Shown one piece after another: positions 8,054 through 17,866 of a stretch of DNA of 64,000 bases (positions are counted from its first letter, which is position 1; every line of letters begins with the position of its first letter). The notes under the pieces were generated by a model. The model saw only the letters and a list, made by a program, of their open reading frames with translations. It did no database searches and was not told the origin of the DNA. This stretch comes from Paracoccus sp. (in: a-proteobacteria). GTDB lineage: Bacteria > Pseudomonadota > Alphaproteobacteria > Rhodobacterales > Rhodobacteraceae. The DNA is taken from assembly GCF_030538755.1 (NCBI RefSeq), contig NZ_JAUNTJ010000006.1, positions 1-64,000 of the forward strand, in the 5' to 3' direction. A program made the position numbers and the translations under genes.

Positions 8054-9109
8054 ATGGTGCATTTGTGGGTCCGGGCGGAAAGCCGCCCCAACGAAGACCG
8101 GGTGGGCATCACCCCCGATGGCGCAGCCCGGCTGATCGCCGCCGGTCACAAGCTGACGGTCGAGGAAAGCCCGCACCGGATCATCCCCATCGCCCGCTAT
8201 GCCGAGGCAGGGGCGGTGATCGCCCCGCAAGGGTCGTGGCCCACCGCCCCCGATGACGCGATCATCTTTGGGCTGAAGGAACTGCCTGCGGACGGGTCGC
8301 CCTTGCGGCACCGGCACATCATGTTCGGCCATGCCTTCAAGGGCCAGTCCGCCGGGCAGGTGCTGCTGCGGCGGTTCCGCGATGGTGGCGGGGCGCTGTA
8401 TGATCTGGAATATCTGCTGGATGACAGCGGGCGGCGGCTGGCGGCCTTTGGCTATTGGGCCGGTTACGCGGGCGCGGCGGTGTCGCTGATGGCATGGGCG
8501 GCGCAGCAGCGCGGGCAGATCTGCGGCCCGGTTCACGCCTATGCGGGCAGGGAACTGTTGCTGGACGATCTGCGCGCGCGGCTGGATGCGGTGCCCCGCC
8601 CGCGCCCGCGCGCGATCGTCATCGGCGCGCTTGGGCGTGTGGGCCGGGGCGCGTCCGACCTGCTGCGCGATATGGGCGTGGCCGTGACCCGCTGGGATAT
8701 GGCGGAAACCGCCCATGGCGGCCCGTTCCCGGAAATTCTGGCGCATGAGCTGTTCATCAACGCGATTCTGGCCATGCCCGGCGTGCCTGTCTTTGTGCCC
8801 GCCAGTGCCACCAATCCGGGCCGCGCGCTGACGGTGATCGGCGATGTGGCCTGCGACCCGAGCAGCGATTTTTCCCCGATCAAGGTCTATGACCGCGAAA
8901 CCACCTGGGACCAGCCTGTCCGCCGCGTGGCCGAACATCCGCCGCTGGATGTGATGGCCATCGACAACCTGCCCTCGATGCTGCCGCTGGAAAGCTCCGA
9001 GGATTATGCCGGGCAATTGCTGCCGGTGCTGGAACAACTGGGCCAGATCGGCGCCGGGCCATGGGGCCGGGCGAATGCCATCTTTGACAAACATGTGAAC
9101 GAGGTCTGA
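8054..9109 (+). CDS. Saccharopine dehydrogenase (NAD+, L-lysine-forming type, Lys1-like)
   Basis: A protein of 351 aa. It resembles fungal Lys1: N-terminal alanine-dehydrogenase-like domain with RAESRPNEDRVGITPDGAARL, then FGHAFKGQ, YDLEYLLDDSGRRLAAFGYWAGYAGAA in part, and a Rossmann region AIVIGALGRVGRGA. In a bacterium with the partner gene next to it, the likely direction is lysine plus 2-oxoglutarate to saccharopine and on to glutamate and aminoadipate semialdehyde, i.e. catabolism or osmotic adaptation. GGGGG precedes the ATG. The next gene starts 1 nt after its stop. Confidence 0.9.
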   Translation: MVHLWVRAESRPNEDRVGITPDGAARLIAAGHKLTVEESPHRIIPIARYAEAGAVIAPQGSWPTAPDDAIIFGLKELPADGSPLRHRHIMFGHAFKGQSAGQVLLRRFRDGGGALYDLEYLLDDSGRRLAAFGYWAGYAGAAVSLMAWAAQQRGQICGPVHAYAGRELLLDDLRARLDAVPRPRPRAIVIGALGRVGRGASDLLRDMGVAVTRWDMAETAHGGPFPEILAHELFINAILAMPGVPVFVPASATNPGRALTVIGDVACDPSSDFSPIKVYDRETTWDQPVRRVAEHPPLDVMAIDNLPSMLPLESSEDYAGQLLPVLEQLGQIGAGPWGRANAIFDKHVNEV

Positions 9110-9110
9110 C

Positions 9111-10256
9111 ATGACGATTCACTGGGCAGGCACCGGCCTGTCGTCCATCCCCGGCCTGCGCCGCCTGATCGCGGCGGGTCAGCCGGTCGTGGTCTGGAAC
9201 CGCACCGTGGACAAGGCGCGCGCCGCCGTGGGCGACCTGACCGGCGACATCCGCGCCTATACCCCCGATGCGCTGGCCCAAGCGGTGCAGCCGGGCGACA
9301 TCGTGGTGTCGATGCTGCCCGCCGACCAGCACCCGCCGATTGCGGCGATGTGCGTGGACAAGGGGGCGCATTTCGTCAGCTCGTCCTATGTTTCGCCGGC
9401 GATGGCGGAACTGGACGATGCGGCCCGCGCCGCCGGTGTCGCGCTGGTGAACGAGGTCGGGCTGGACCCCGGCATCGACCATCTGATGGCGCATGAACTG
9501 GTCGCCGATTACCGCCAGATCGCGCAGCCGGGCGATGTGGTGCGGTTCACATCCTATTGCGGCGGGGTGCCGAAACATCCCAATCCGTTCCGCTATAAAT
9601 TCAGCTGGTCGCCGCTGGGTGTGCTGCGGGCGCTGAAATCTCCGTCGAAATCGCTGAAAGACGGGCAGGTGCTGGATGTGTCGCGCCCGTGGGATGCGAT
9701 CACCCCCTATGACGCGCCCCTGCCGGTGCCCGAACGGTTCGAGGTTTACCCCAACCGCGATTCGCTGCCCTTTGTGCAGCAATACGGCTTTGACCCGGCG
9801 TGGGACGTGAGCGATTTCGTGCGCGGCACCATCCGGCTGAAGGGCTGGCAGGACGCATGGACCCCGGTCTTCACCGAGATCGAGTCCCTGACCGGCGCAG
9901 CAGGCGAAGCCCGCCTGCGCGAGATGGCCGACCAGTTCTGGCGCGACAACAGCTATGCCGAAGGCGAACCCGACCGCGTGGTGCTGTTCGTGGCGCTGCG
10001 GGCCGAACGCGACGGGGCGGCGGTGTTCGACAAGGAATGGGTGCTGGACGCCCATGGCAATGCCAATGGCAGCGCGATGGCGCAGCTTGTCTCCACCCCG
10101 GTTGCGCTGGCGGTGCAGGCGGTGGCGGCGGGCAGGATCGCCCCCGGTGTCCACGCCGCGCCCCATGATCCGGTGCAGGTGGCCGATTGGCTGGTGGAAA
10201 CCGGCCAGATCGCCCAGCATATGGCCAAGGTCGATCATCTGGCCCATTCCGGCTGA
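9111..10256 (+). CDS. Saccharopine dehydrogenase (L-glutamate-forming type, Lys9-like)
   Basis: A protein of 381 aa. The N-terminal Rossmann fold is reduced (MTIHWAGTGLSSIPGLRRLI), followed by DIVVSMLPADQHPPIA and the family block ALVNEVGLDPGIDHLMAH. CGGVPKHPNPFRYKFSWSP marks the catalytic domain of the glutamate-forming enzyme. Together with the preceding gene it gives the two-step saccharopine route on separate polypeptides. Translational coupling is likely because only 1 nt separates the genes. Confidence 0.9.
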   Translation: MTIHWAGTGLSSIPGLRRLIAAGQPVVVWNRTVDKARAAVGDLTGDIRAYTPDALAQAVQPGDIVVSMLPADQHPPIAAMCVDKGAHFVSSSYVSPAMAELDDAARAAGVALVNEVGLDPGIDHLMAHELVADYRQIAQPGDVVRFTSYCGGVPKHPNPFRYKFSWSPLGVLRALKSPSKSLKDGQVLDVSRPWDAITPYDAPLPVPERFEVYPNRDSLPFVQQYGFDPAWDVSDFVRGTIRLKGWQDAWTPVFTEIESLTGAAGEARLREMADQFWRDNSYAEGEPDRVVLFVALRAERDGAAVFDKEWVLDAHGNANGSAMAQLVSTPVALAVQAVAAGRIAPGVHAAPHDPVQVADWLVETGQIAQHMAKVDHLAHSG

Positions 10257-10262
10257 CGGGGC

Positions 10263-10295
10263 CTGTCTGACGGGTTTCGCCTGACCCGCTGACAG
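10263..10295 (+). terminator. Stem-loop after the saccharopine operon
   Basis: Nested inverted repeat: CTGTC/GACAG outside and CGGGT/ACCCG inside. It lies 7 nt after the stop of the Lys9-like gene. There is no U-run, so it may be a weak or Rho-assisted terminator. Confidence 0.4.
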
Positions 10296-10371
10296 CCCTG
10301 TGATCGCGGCGGTGGAACGTGACCGGCTTTCGCGGGTTGGGTGCATGACCCGATCTGCGAAAGGAACTGCC

Positions 10372-11577
10372 ATGACGACCCGCCCGATCCGCCCCGCCGC
10401 CAGCCTGCTTGCCCTTGCTGCGGGCGGGCTGATGGCCGGAACCGCCTTGGCCGATTTCAACGACACGCCGCCCAATGGCGCGGCTTTCGATCAGACCCCG
10501 GCCTTTGAAAACCAGACCCGCGCGCCGGTGATTCAGGATGACATTACCCTGACCCAGACCGTGGTGGCCGAGGGGCTGGAGCACCCTTGGGGCCTTGCCG
10601 CGCTGCCCGATGGCGCATGGCTGCTGACCGAACGTCCGGGCCGGATGCGGCTGGTCGCCGCCGATGGCACCCTGTCCGACCCGATCAGCGGCCTGCCCGA
10701 GGTTGACGCGCGTGGGCAGGGCGGGTTGCATGATGTGTCGGTCAGCGACGATTTTGCCGAAACCCGCCGCGTCTGGTGGACCTATGCCGAGCCGCGCGGC
10801 GACGGCACCAACGCCACGGCCATTGCCACCGGCACCCTGTCGGCGGATGGCAGCGCGATGGAAAACGTCGAACGCATCTGGCAGCAACAGCCCGCCGCTT
10901 CTTCGAACAATCATTTCGGCGCGCGCATCCTGCATGACGGCGAAGGGCATCTGATCGTGGGTCTGGGCGAACGATCCGACCGCCAGTATCGCGACTCGGC
11001 GCAAGATCCGGCGACGACCCTGGGCAAGGTGATCCGCATCAGCGCGGCGGATGGCAGCCCCGCCGGTTCCGGGATCGAGGGCGCCGCGCCCGAGGTCTGG
11101 ACCACGGGCCACCGCAACATTCAGGGGGCCGCCGTCGCCCCCGACGGGCGCATCTGGATGAACGAACACGGCCCAAAAGGCGGGGACGAGCTGAACCTGA
11201 TCGAACCGGGCCTGAACTATGGCTGGCCGGTCATTGCCTATGGCACCGAATACAGCGGCGGGCAGGTCGGCGAGGGGCTGACGGCGCAGGACGGGATGCA
11301 GCAGCCGAACTATTACTGGGACCCCTCGCCCGCGATCAGCGGCATGGCGTTTTATGACGGCGAGATGTTCCCCGACTGGCAGGGCAGCGCGCTGATCGGC
11401 GGGATGCGGTCGGGCGACCTGATCCGCCTGACGCTGGACGGCGACCGCGTAACCGGCGAGGCCCGCTATCTGGACGGCATCGGCCGCGTGCGCGAAGTCG
11501 AGGTTGCCGCCGATGGCGCGCTGATGATTATCACCGACCATGCCGACGGCAAGCTGATCCGGGTCAGCGCCGACTAG
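10372..11577 (+). CDS. yliI: PQQ-dependent aldose sugar dehydrogenase (soluble GDH/YliI family)
   Basis: A protein of 401 aa. A signal peptide (ends near GTALADF) sends it to the periplasm. It is a six-bladed beta-propeller of the GSDH family, with family blocks EGLEHPWGLAALPDG, LTERPGRMRL, GQGGLHDV, NNHFGARI, GHRNIQG and EHGPKGGDELN. It oxidises aldoses with pyrroloquinoline quinone; no PQQ synthesis genes are in the window. I chose the ATG at 10372 for its AAGGAA ribosome site and signal peptide; the upstream extension is not signal-like. Confidence 0.92.
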   Translation: MTTRPIRPAASLLALAAGGLMAGTALADFNDTPPNGAAFDQTPAFENQTRAPVIQDDITLTQTVVAEGLEHPWGLAALPDGAWLLTERPGRMRLVAADGTLSDPISGLPEVDARGQGGLHDVSVSDDFAETRRVWWTYAEPRGDGTNATAIATGTLSADGSAMENVERIWQQQPAASSNNHFGARILHDGEGHLIVGLGERSDRQYRDSAQDPATTLGKVIRISAADGSPAGSGIEGAAPEVWTTGHRNIQGAAVAPDGRIWMNEHGPKGGDELNLIEPGLNYGWPVIAYGTEYSGGQVGEGLTAQDGMQQPNYYWDPSPAISGMAFYDGEMFPDWQGSALIGGMRSGDLIRLTLDGDRVTGEARYLDGIGRVREVEVAADGALMIITDHADGKLIRVSAD

Positions 11578-11583
11578 GCCAGC

Positions 11584-11641
11584 ATCGCCCCCGGCGTTTC
11601 CGAAAGGCGCATATCAAGGGGCGATCCGCAGCATTACGGAT
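11584..11641. terminator. Two stem-loops between convergent genes
   Basis: ATCGCCCC/GGGGCGAT (11584-11591 with 11618-11625) and ATCCG/CGGAT (11624-11628 with 11637-11641). They sit between the convergent PQQ dehydrogenase and DUF3775 genes. No clear U-tract on either strand; termination in both directions is inference from position. Confidence 0.45.
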
Positions 11642-11686
11642 GCAGCGGGTCGCCCTGGCCGATGCGGGTGCGTGGGACAGCGGACC

Positions 11687-12058
11687 TTAGACCGGCTTTT
11701 GCAGGTCTTGTTCCTCATCCTCGGGCGACAGGCCAAGCGCCTCCATCCCGGCTTCGAGGTAATCGGCCAGACGGGGTTCGCCCATCAGGTAATCCTCGGT
11801 CGGGGTGGATTTTTCGGCGCGGGCGGTGGCGATGGCTTCGGCCAGTTCCTCGGGCTCGAAACTTTCGCGGCCAATCCACATCACCGCAACCAGGGCCGCC
11901 TGTTCATCGTCGTTCAGGCTTTCGATGAAGTCATGCAGTTCGGTTCGGGTGCCATGGCCGCGCCGATGGCCGTTATGCGCCCAAGCGTCGATGCCGCTGT
12001 CATATTCGCGGGCGCGGATGATGATATGGGCGATCTTGTCGGGCGTAATGTCCAGCAT
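11687..12058 (-). CDS. DUF3775 domain protein
   Basis: A protein of 123 aa, acidic and soluble. It matches the DUF3775 pattern: ITPDKIAHIIIRAREYD at the N-terminus, then IESLNDDEQAALVAVMWIGR and a C-terminal LMGEPRLADYLEAGMEALG. Function unknown. A strong AAGGAGG precedes the ATG at 12058. It follows the sulfotransferase gene after 43 nt and ends opposite the PQQ dehydrogenase. Confidence 0.87.
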   Translation of the reverse strand: MLDITPDKIAHIIIRAREYDSGIDAWAHNGHRRGHGTRTELHDFIESLNDDEQAALVAVMWIGRESFEPEELAEAIATARAEKSTPTEDYLMGEPRLADYLEAGMEALGLSPEDEEQDLQKPV

Positions 12059-12101
12059 GGCGGGCCTCCTTGATGCTTTATTGCGCCATGTGCGGCGCGG
12101 A

Positions 12102-12752
12102 TCAATCGGCATCGAACGAATATCCGAATCGGGTGACGCTTTCCTGCGCCGCGGCGGCAACGATGCCGGCGGTTTCGGCCGTGTAATAGCTGCGATAATC
12201 GCCGCGCGCGGATTTTTTCAGATGCGGCAGCGGGTTCAGCTTCAGCCCCAGCCGCCGGCCCAGCCCTTCGGTGTCGGCGGCCAGTGTTTCAAAGCGCAGG
12301 ATCAGCGCCGGCCATTCGGTGCCCCGGCTGTCGGTCAGGTAATAGCCGATGCGCCGGGCCATGGTGGGGCGGGCGATGGGGCTGCGGATGAATTCGTCAA
12401 AATCGACGGTCTGCGCCAGCCTGACCAGCGGGTGGCTGAACCGCTGGTCCCGCGCCCAGTGATACATGCTGACCATGCGATCCCACGGGTTCCGCACGAT
12501 GGTCAGGATCAGGTAATCGGCATAGATCGCCGGATCGACCAGCCCTTCGATGTCGGCCAGCGTGGCATGTTTCCACAGCCGCCCGCGCGCCGTGGCATCC
12601 TTGACGCGGCGGCGGCGGGCGCGGCCCTTGGGCGTATCGGACAGGATGATGTCGTCGCGGCCCACCCGCTGTTCCAGCGCCTGCGTCAGCGATGTGCCGC
12701 CGGTCTTGGGGATATGCACAAAGATATAGCGATGCCGGGTGGAAATAATCAT
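12102..12752 (-). CDS. Sulfotransferase family 2 protein
   Basis: A protein of 216 aa. The 5'-phosphosulfate loop PKTGGTS is at residues 15-21 and the 3'-phosphate site is in [15 protein letters not shown]. These mark a PAPS-dependent sulfotransferase; the acceptor (carbohydrate or other) is unknown. The ATG at 12752 overlaps the mutL stop by 4 nt, so it is translated from the mutL message although the functions look unrelated. Confidence 0.88.
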   Translation of the reverse strand: MIISTRHRYIFVHIPKTGGTSLTQALEQRVGRDDIILSDTPKGRARRRRVKDATARGRLWKHATLADIEGLVDPAIYADYLILTIVRNPWDRMVSMYHWARDQRFSHPLVRLAQTVDFDEFIRSPIARPTMARRIGYYLTDSRGTEWPALILRFETLAADTEGLGRRLGLKLNPLPHLKKSARGDYRSYYTAETAGIVAAAAQESVTRFGYSFDAD

Positions 12753-14575
12753 CCGCTGCGGCCAAACAGCCGCTCGATGTCGTTTAGCCCCAGCCGCACC
12801 CATGTCGGGCGGCCATGGTTGCACTGGCCGGAATTGGGCGTGCGCTCCATCTCGCGCAGCAGGGCGTTCATTTCGTCGCCGTTCATCCGTCGCCCCGAGC
12901 GGACCGATCCGTGGCAGGCCATCGAGGACAGCACCGCGTCGATGCGCGCGCGCAGCCGGTCGGATGCGCCAAGGTCGGACAGGTCGTCCAGAATGTCGCG
13001 GATCAGCGCGGCGACATTCAGGCGCGGCAGAATGGCGGGAACCTCGCGCACGGCGATGGCACCGCCGCCAAAGGCTTCGATCACCAGCCCCAGTTCGGCC
13101 AATTCGGGTGCGAATTCCAGTATCCGCGCGGCATCCGCCGGGGGCAGGTCCACGATTTCGGGCACCAGCAGGGCCTGCGCCGGAACGGTGCGCGCGGCGG
13201 CCTGCGCTTTCAGCCGTTCGTAAACCAGCCGTTCATGGGCGGCGTGCTGATCGACGATCACCAGCCCGTCGGCGGTCTGGGCGATGATCCAGTTTTCATG
13301 GATCTGCGCCCGCGCCGCGCCAAGGGGGGCATCGGCGGGGGCGGGCTGTTCGGGCGGCGGCTCGACACGGGCGGCGGGGGCCTCGGCAAAGCCGGGGTGC
13401 AGGGGCGCCTGCGCGGCATATCCGCTGGCCAGAGCGGCAAGGCCGGGGCGCGGCGGCGCATTCAGCGGGCGCATCGGCGGGGCCGCCGCCGTCGCAGGTT
13501 CGGGGCGAAAGGCGGCGATGGTCGCATCGGCCAGCGTGGTGGCCGCGCGCGGTGCCGCCATGGCCAGCGCATGGCGCAGCGCCGACACCACCAGCCCGCG
13601 TGCCATCGCGGGGTCACGGAACCGCACCTCGGCCTTGGCGGGGTGGACGTTCACATCCACCAGATGCGGATCGCAGGTGACAAACAGCGCCGCCGCCGGG
13701 TGCCGCCCGGCCGCCAGCACATCCATGTAACCGGCGCGCAAGGCCCCGGTCAGCAGCTTGTCACGCACCGGGCGGCCGTTCACGAACAGATGCTGCGCCA
13801 CCGCCGCGCCGCGCGAATAGGTGGGCAGGGCGGCGAATCCGGTCAGGGTGATGCCGTCGCGGGTGGCGTCAATGGGCAGGGCATTGTCGATGAAATCGCG
13901 GCCCATGATCCGCGTCAGCCGCGATTGCAGCGCGCCGAACAGATCGCCCTGTTCGGCATCGGCGCGGAAAATCTCGCGCCCGGAATCGGTCAGGGTAAAG
14001 GCGACATGCGGTTCGGCCATGGCCAGACGGCGCACCACATCGGCGATGGCCTGCGTTTCCGCCCGCTCGCTGCGCAGGAATTTAAGCCGCGCGGGGGTGG
14101 CAAAGAACAGGTCGCGCAGTTCCACCACCGTGCCGCGATTGCCCGCCGCCGGGCGCAGCGGGCCGATGCGCCCGCCCTCCACGGTGATCTGCGCCGCCTC
14201 ATGCCCCGCCGCGCGCGAGGTGATCGACAGCCGCGCCACCGCGCCAAGGCTGGGCAGCGCCTCGCCGCGAAAGCCAAAGCTGCGGATGTCCAGCAGGTCG
14301 GTGCCGTCGATCTTGGAGGTGGCATGTCGGGCCAAGGCCAGCGGCAGGTCGTCTGCCGTCATGCCGCAGCCGTCGTCGGTGACGCGGATCAGGTCGCGCC
14401 CGCCGCCCGCGATGTCGATGCCGATGCGCGTGGCCCCGGCGTCCAGCGCGTTTTCCACCAGCTCCTTGACGGCGGATGCCGGACGTTCGACCACCTCGCC
14501 AGCGGCGATACGGTTGGCGGCGGCTTCGTCAAGCTGGCGGATGACCGGGCGGATATTGGGGGCGGCGCTGTTCAT
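12749..14575 (-). CDS. mutL: DNA mismatch repair protein MutL (endonuclease type)
   Basis: A protein of 608 aa. The N-terminal GHKL ATPase has ENALDAGAT (Mg-ATP Asn), DDGCGM and [11 protein letters not shown]. The C-terminal dimerisation domain carries [12 protein letters not shown], the DQHA(X)2E(X)4E metal motif of MutL proteins with their own nicking activity, as expected in bacteria lacking MutH. A Pro/Ala-rich linker lies between. I chose the start [15 protein letters not shown] at 14575; the frame continues 18 codons upstream without a ribosome site. Confidence 0.97.
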   Translation of the reverse strand: MNSAAPNIRPVIRQLDEAAANRIAAGEVVERPASAVKELVENALDAGATRIGIDIAGGGRDLIRVTDDGCGMTADDLPLALARHATSKIDGTDLLDIRSFGFRGEALPSLGAVARLSITSRAAGHEAAQITVEGGRIGPLRPAAGNRGTVVELRDLFFATPARLKFLRSERAETQAIADVVRRLAMAEPHVAFTLTDSGREIFRADAEQGDLFGALQSRLTRIMGRDFIDNALPIDATRDGITLTGFAALPTYSRGAAVAQHLFVNGRPVRDKLLTGALRAGYMDVLAAGRHPAAALFVTCDPHLVDVNVHPAKAEVRFRDPAMARGLVVSALRHALAMAAPRAATTLADATIAAFRPEPATAAAPPMRPLNAPPRPGLAALASGYAAQAPLHPGFAEAPAARVEPPPEQPAPADAPLGAARAQIHENWIIAQTADGLVIVDQHAAHERLVYERLKAQAAARTVPAQALLVPEIVDLPPADAARILEFAPELAELGLVIEAFGGGAIAVREVPAILPRLNVAALIRDILDDLSDLGASDRLRARIDAVLSSMACHGSVRSGRRMNGDEMNALLREMERTPNSGQCNHGRPTWVRLGLNDIERLFGRSG

Positions 14576-14724
14576 GCCCCCAGATCTAGCAGCTTGCCCC
14601 GGCAAGGCCAATGATTCCCCCAAGGCCAATCCCCATCCCGATCACAAAATTATCATTGGTTAACGGAACCGCAACCGCAGGACGAGTGTTCCAGCCCCAT
14701 AGCCTTTGCAAAAGGAGAGATCCA

Positions 14725-14910
14725 ATGACCAAAGTAATGACCGCTGCCCTGCTGGGCGGATTTGCCCTGACCCTTGCCGCCTGCGGTCCCGACGCGGCGA
14801 CCCGCGCCACCACGGGCGCTGCGACGGGTGCCGTGGTTGCCGGCCCTGTGGGCGCGGTCGCCGGTGCCGGTCTGGGTGCAACCGGCGCGGTGCGCGTCAA
14901 TACGCCCTGA
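14725..14910 (+). CDS. Small glycine-rich lipoprotein
   Basis: A protein of 61 aa. Signal peptide with lipobox LAAC (MTKVMTAALLGGFALTLAAC), then an Ala/Gly/Thr/Val-rich glycine-zipper-like stretch, TTGAATGAVVAGPVGAVAG, ending in VRVNTP. It is probably an outer-membrane or periplasm-anchored lipoprotein of unknown role. AAAGGAGAG lies just before the ATG. It is a monocistronic gene divergent from mutL. Confidence 0.8.
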   Translation: MTKVMTAALLGGFALTLAACGPDAATRATTGAATGAVVAGPVGAVAGAGLGATGAVRVNTP

Positions 14911-14940
14911 TCCGGGCCGATTGAGTTTGAATGATAAAAC

Positions 14941-14966
14941 AGGGCCGCGCCACCGGGCGCGGCCCT
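14941..14966 (-). terminator. Strong stem-loop, terminator of the M16 peptidase operon
   Basis: Perfect 11-bp stem AGGGCCGCGCC/GGCGCGGCCCT with a 4-nt loop. On the minus strand it is followed by GTTTTATC. It lies between the convergent lipoprotein and M16 genes and could work both ways, though the U-tract favours the minus strand. Confidence 0.75.
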
Positions 14967-14991
14967 TGCCGTTGGGGGGCAGGGGGCCTGC

Positions 14992-16371
14992 CTAGTTCGT
15001 TGCCTGATCCGGGGTCTGATCGGGGGCCTGATCCGGGGCAGGCGCATCGCCGCTGTCCCCGGCGTCATCCTGACGGATGCCTTCGGGGCGGCCGACCAGC
15101 ACAAAGCGCAGCCCGTCGGCATCCAGCAGCCGCTGCGCCACGCGCTGCACATCGGCGGCGGTCACGGCCTCGACCATGGCGTTGCGGGTGTTGGGGTAAT
15201 CAATCGGAAAGCCGACCATCTGCATTCCGGTCAGGATACCGGCGATCTTGCCATTGCCGTCAAAGCGCAGCGGATATTCGCCGGTCAGATAGGTTTTCGC
15301 ATCGGCCAGTTCCTGATCCGTCACGCCCTCGGCCAGCCGGTCCCACTCGGCCCGGATCAGACCGACCGCCTGACCGACATTGGCATTGGCGATTGCTGAT
15401 CCGCCGCCCCATGTCTGGCCATAGATCCCGGTCGAAAGGCTGGTGCCGATGCCATAGGTCAACCCGCGCTTTTCGCGGATTTCATCCATCAGTCGGCTGG
15501 AAAACCCGCCGCCGCCCAGAATGTGATTGGCGACGAAGGCGGCGAAATAATCGGGGTCGTCGATCGGCAGCCCCGGCCCGGCAAAGGATACCACCGTCTG
15601 CGGGCTGTCCCAGTCGATCACCGTCACCCCGCCGGTCAGCCCCAGCGTGGCGGGGCCGGGCAGCGGCGCGGTGCCCTGTTCGGGCAGGCCGCCCAGAATG
15701 CTGTCCAGCATCTGGCCCAGCTCATCAGGGGTGATGTCGCCCGCTGCGCCGATCACCACCCGGTCGCGGGCCAGAACGCGGTTCCTGGCCTCGATCAGGT
15801 CGGCCTGTCGCAGCGTCGCCACCGATTCCGCCGTGCCATTGACCGAAGTGGCATAGGGGTGATCGCCCCATGCCTGCCGCGCCATTTCCTTGGAGGCCAG
15901 CGCGCGGGGGTTGGTATCATCCGACCGGATCGCCGCCTGCACCTGCGCGCGCACCCGATCCACCGCATCGGCGTCAAAGCGCGGCTGCGTCAGCGCCTGC
16001 GCCAGCAGGGCGGCGGCCTCATCGCGGTTTTCGGTCAGCGCGCGCAGATCGACCGACAGCGCGTCATCGCCTGCCGCAAAGCTGAACTGCGCCCCCAGCG
16101 ATTCGACCGCCTGGGCAAAGGCGGTTGCGTCCAGCTCGCCCGCGCCTTCTTCCAGCGTGGCGGCCATCAGATTCACCGCGCCGCGCTTGTCGGGCGTATC
16201 GAGGCTGGCCCCGCCCATAAAGGCCAGCGAGACGGCGACGAAGGGGATCGAGTGATCCTCGACCAGCCATGCCTGAATGCCGCCGGGCGAGGTGACGGGC
16301 TGGATCTCGATCGCATGGGCGGCGGGGGCGGCGATCAGGGTGACGCACAGTGCGAATGTGGCGCGGATCAT
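14992..16371 (-). CDS. M16 family peptidase-like protein, non-catalytic partner
   Basis: A protein of 459 aa. Signal peptide (MIRATFALCVTLIAAPAAHA). Fold features of the M16 (insulinase/MPP) family: SIPFVAVSLAFMGGASLDTPDKRGAVN in part, and a second domain with HILGGGGFSSRLMDEIREKRGLTYG (split naming). The zinc motif HxxEH is absent: the position reads NLMAATLEEG. This is the usual non-catalytic half of a bacterial periplasmic M16 pair. The C-terminus is rich in Asp/Pro/Gln. It overlaps the catalytic partner by 4 nt. Confidence 0.9.
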   Translation of the reverse strand: MIRATFALCVTLIAAPAAHAIEIQPVTSPGGIQAWLVEDHSIPFVAVSLAFMGGASLDTPDKRGAVNLMAATLEEGAGELDATAFAQAVESLGAQFSFAAGDDALSVDLRALTENRDEAAALLAQALTQPRFDADAVDRVRAQVQAAIRSDDTNPRALASKEMARQAWGDHPYATSVNGTAESVATLRQADLIEARNRVLARDRVVIGAAGDITPDELGQMLDSILGGLPEQGTAPLPGPATLGLTGGVTVIDWDSPQTVVSFAGPGLPIDDPDYFAAFVANHILGGGGFSSRLMDEIREKRGLTYGIGTSLSTGIYGQTWGGGSAIANANVGQAVGLIRAEWDRLAEGVTDQELADAKTYLTGEYPLRFDGNGKIAGILTGMQMVGFPIDYPNTRNAMVEAVTAADVQRVAQRLLDADGLRFVLVGRPEGIRQDDAGDSGDAPAPDQAPDQTPDQATN

Positions 16372-17714
16372 TGCTGCACCTCCTGGGGTTGGGGGGCGGG
16401 CAGCAGCCAGCCGGTAACGGTTGCATCCGAGGCCAGCAGATCGCGCGCCGCCGCAGTCACATCATCGGCGGTGATGGCGGCCAGAATGTCGGGCCAGTCG
16501 TTCACGTCCTGAATGGTCAGCCCGGTGGACAGGCCCTGACCGTAGTCATAGGCGCGGCCATGGGCGCTGTCCTGCGCATAGATGCGGGCGGCGCGGATCT
16601 GGGTTTTCACCCGTTCCAGCGCCTCGGCATCGGGGCCGGTTTCCACAAAGCGGCTCAGCACGCGGTTCAGTTCGGCTTCTGCATCGGCCCGGTCCATGTC
16701 ATCGGCGGGCATCATGGAAATGCTGAAGGTGGTCGGATCGACCGACAGCCCGTCATAGCTGGTGCCGACCCACAGCGCCTTGCCGGTCATCGCCAGTTCG
16801 CGCCCCAGAACCGAGGTCTGCATATTCCCGCCCAGCAGTTCCGACAGCACGGTCAGCGCGGCGGCGCGGGTCTGATCGCCGGCATTGCGTTCGGGGGCGA
16901 TGATGGTGCGTGTCATCATCGGCTGCGGCACGCGCGGGTCGGTCATTTCCATCCGCCGGGGCGAGCGTTGCTGCGGTTCCTGCGGGCGCAGGCGCGGCGC
17001 GGGCTGGCCCTTGGGCGGGATCGGGCCGTAATATTCCTCGGCCAGTTCGCGGGCGCGTTCGGGGGTGACATCGCCCGCCAGAATCAGGATCGCTTCGTTC
17101 GGGGAATAGTGGTCGTCATACCAGGCGATGGCGTCTTCGCGGGTCAGCGCCTCCATTTCCTGACGCCAGCCGATGACGGGGCGGCCATAGGGGTGGTTGT
17201 AGAACTGCACCGCGCTGGATTCTTCGGCGAACAGGGCGCGGGGGTTGCTGTCGGTGCGCTGCGCCCTTTCCTCTAACACGACCTGCCGTTCGGCCTGCCA
17301 GTCGTCTTCGCCGATGCGCAGATTGGCCATGCGGTCGGCCTCCATCTGCATGACCAGCGGCAGCCGGTCGGCGGCGATGCGCTGGAAATAGGCGGTGAAG
17401 TCGTAAGAGGTAAAGGCGTTGTCCATGCCGCCATTGCGCGTCACCGTGCGGCTGAGTTCGCCGGGTGCCAGCGTATCGGTGCCTTTGAACATGAGGTGTT
17501 CCAGATAATGCGCGATGCCTGATTTGCCGGGCGGTTCGTCGGCCGATCCGATCTTATACCAGACCATCTGCACCACCACCGGCGCGCGGTGATCCTGAAT
17601 GACCACGGTTTCCAGCCCGTTGGGCAGGGTGAAATGGCTGATCCCTTCGGGCATGTCCGCCAATGCGGGGCTGGTCAGGGCAAGGGCGGTCAGAACGGCA
17701 AGCGGGGCGCGCAT
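16368..17714 (-). CDS. M16 family zinc peptidase, catalytic subunit
   Basis: A protein of 448 aa. Signal peptide (MRAPLAVLTALALTSPALA). The inverted zinc motif HYLEH is at residues 69-73, with the downstream Glu ligand region ERQVVLEER. The second domain has the R/Y pair expected for substrate binding (FSISMMPADD region). It is a periplasmic oligopeptide-degrading enzyme. I chose the ATG at 17714, six nt after AAAGG; the ATG at 17720 is inside that ribosome site. The frame is open much further upstream without protein-like sequence. Confidence 0.92.
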   Translation of the reverse strand: MRAPLAVLTALALTSPALADMPEGISHFTLPNGLETVVIQDHRAPVVVQMVWYKIGSADEPPGKSGIAHYLEHLMFKGTDTLAPGELSRTVTRNGGMDNAFTSYDFTAYFQRIAADRLPLVMQMEADRMANLRIGEDDWQAERQVVLEERAQRTDSNPRALFAEESSAVQFYNHPYGRPVIGWRQEMEALTREDAIAWYDDHYSPNEAILILAGDVTPERARELAEEYYGPIPPKGQPAPRLRPQEPQQRSPRRMEMTDPRVPQPMMTRTIIAPERNAGDQTRAAALTVLSELLGGNMQTSVLGRELAMTGKALWVGTSYDGLSVDPTTFSISMMPADDMDRADAEAELNRVLSRFVETGPDAEALERVKTQIRAARIYAQDSAHGRAYDYGQGLSTGLTIQDVNDWPDILAAITADDVTAAARDLLASDATVTGWLLPAPQPQEVQQ

Positions 17715-17835
17715 GGGCATCCTTTCGGTTGGTGGCGTGAAGGTGCCGGTTGTGGGCGCGGGGTTCAAGCGCCCTCGCGGCATTGTGTGGGCCGGGGTGC
17801 GGGCGGCGTGCCGGTTGATCTGCCGTGCCCCAAGT

Positions 17836-17859
17836 TGCGTATTTGGGCAAACAGGAAGC
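17836..17859 (+). repeat. Dispersed 24-bp repeat, family B copy 1
   Basis: Contains TATTTGGGCAAACAGGAAG. Identical over 24 bp to 22749-22772 and inverted at 32444-32467 with one mismatch. All copies lie at 3' ends or between genes. The bases just before it can pair with its first half (CCCCAA with TTTGGG), giving a small hairpin. Confidence 0.8.
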
Positions 17860-17866
17860 GGCGGGC

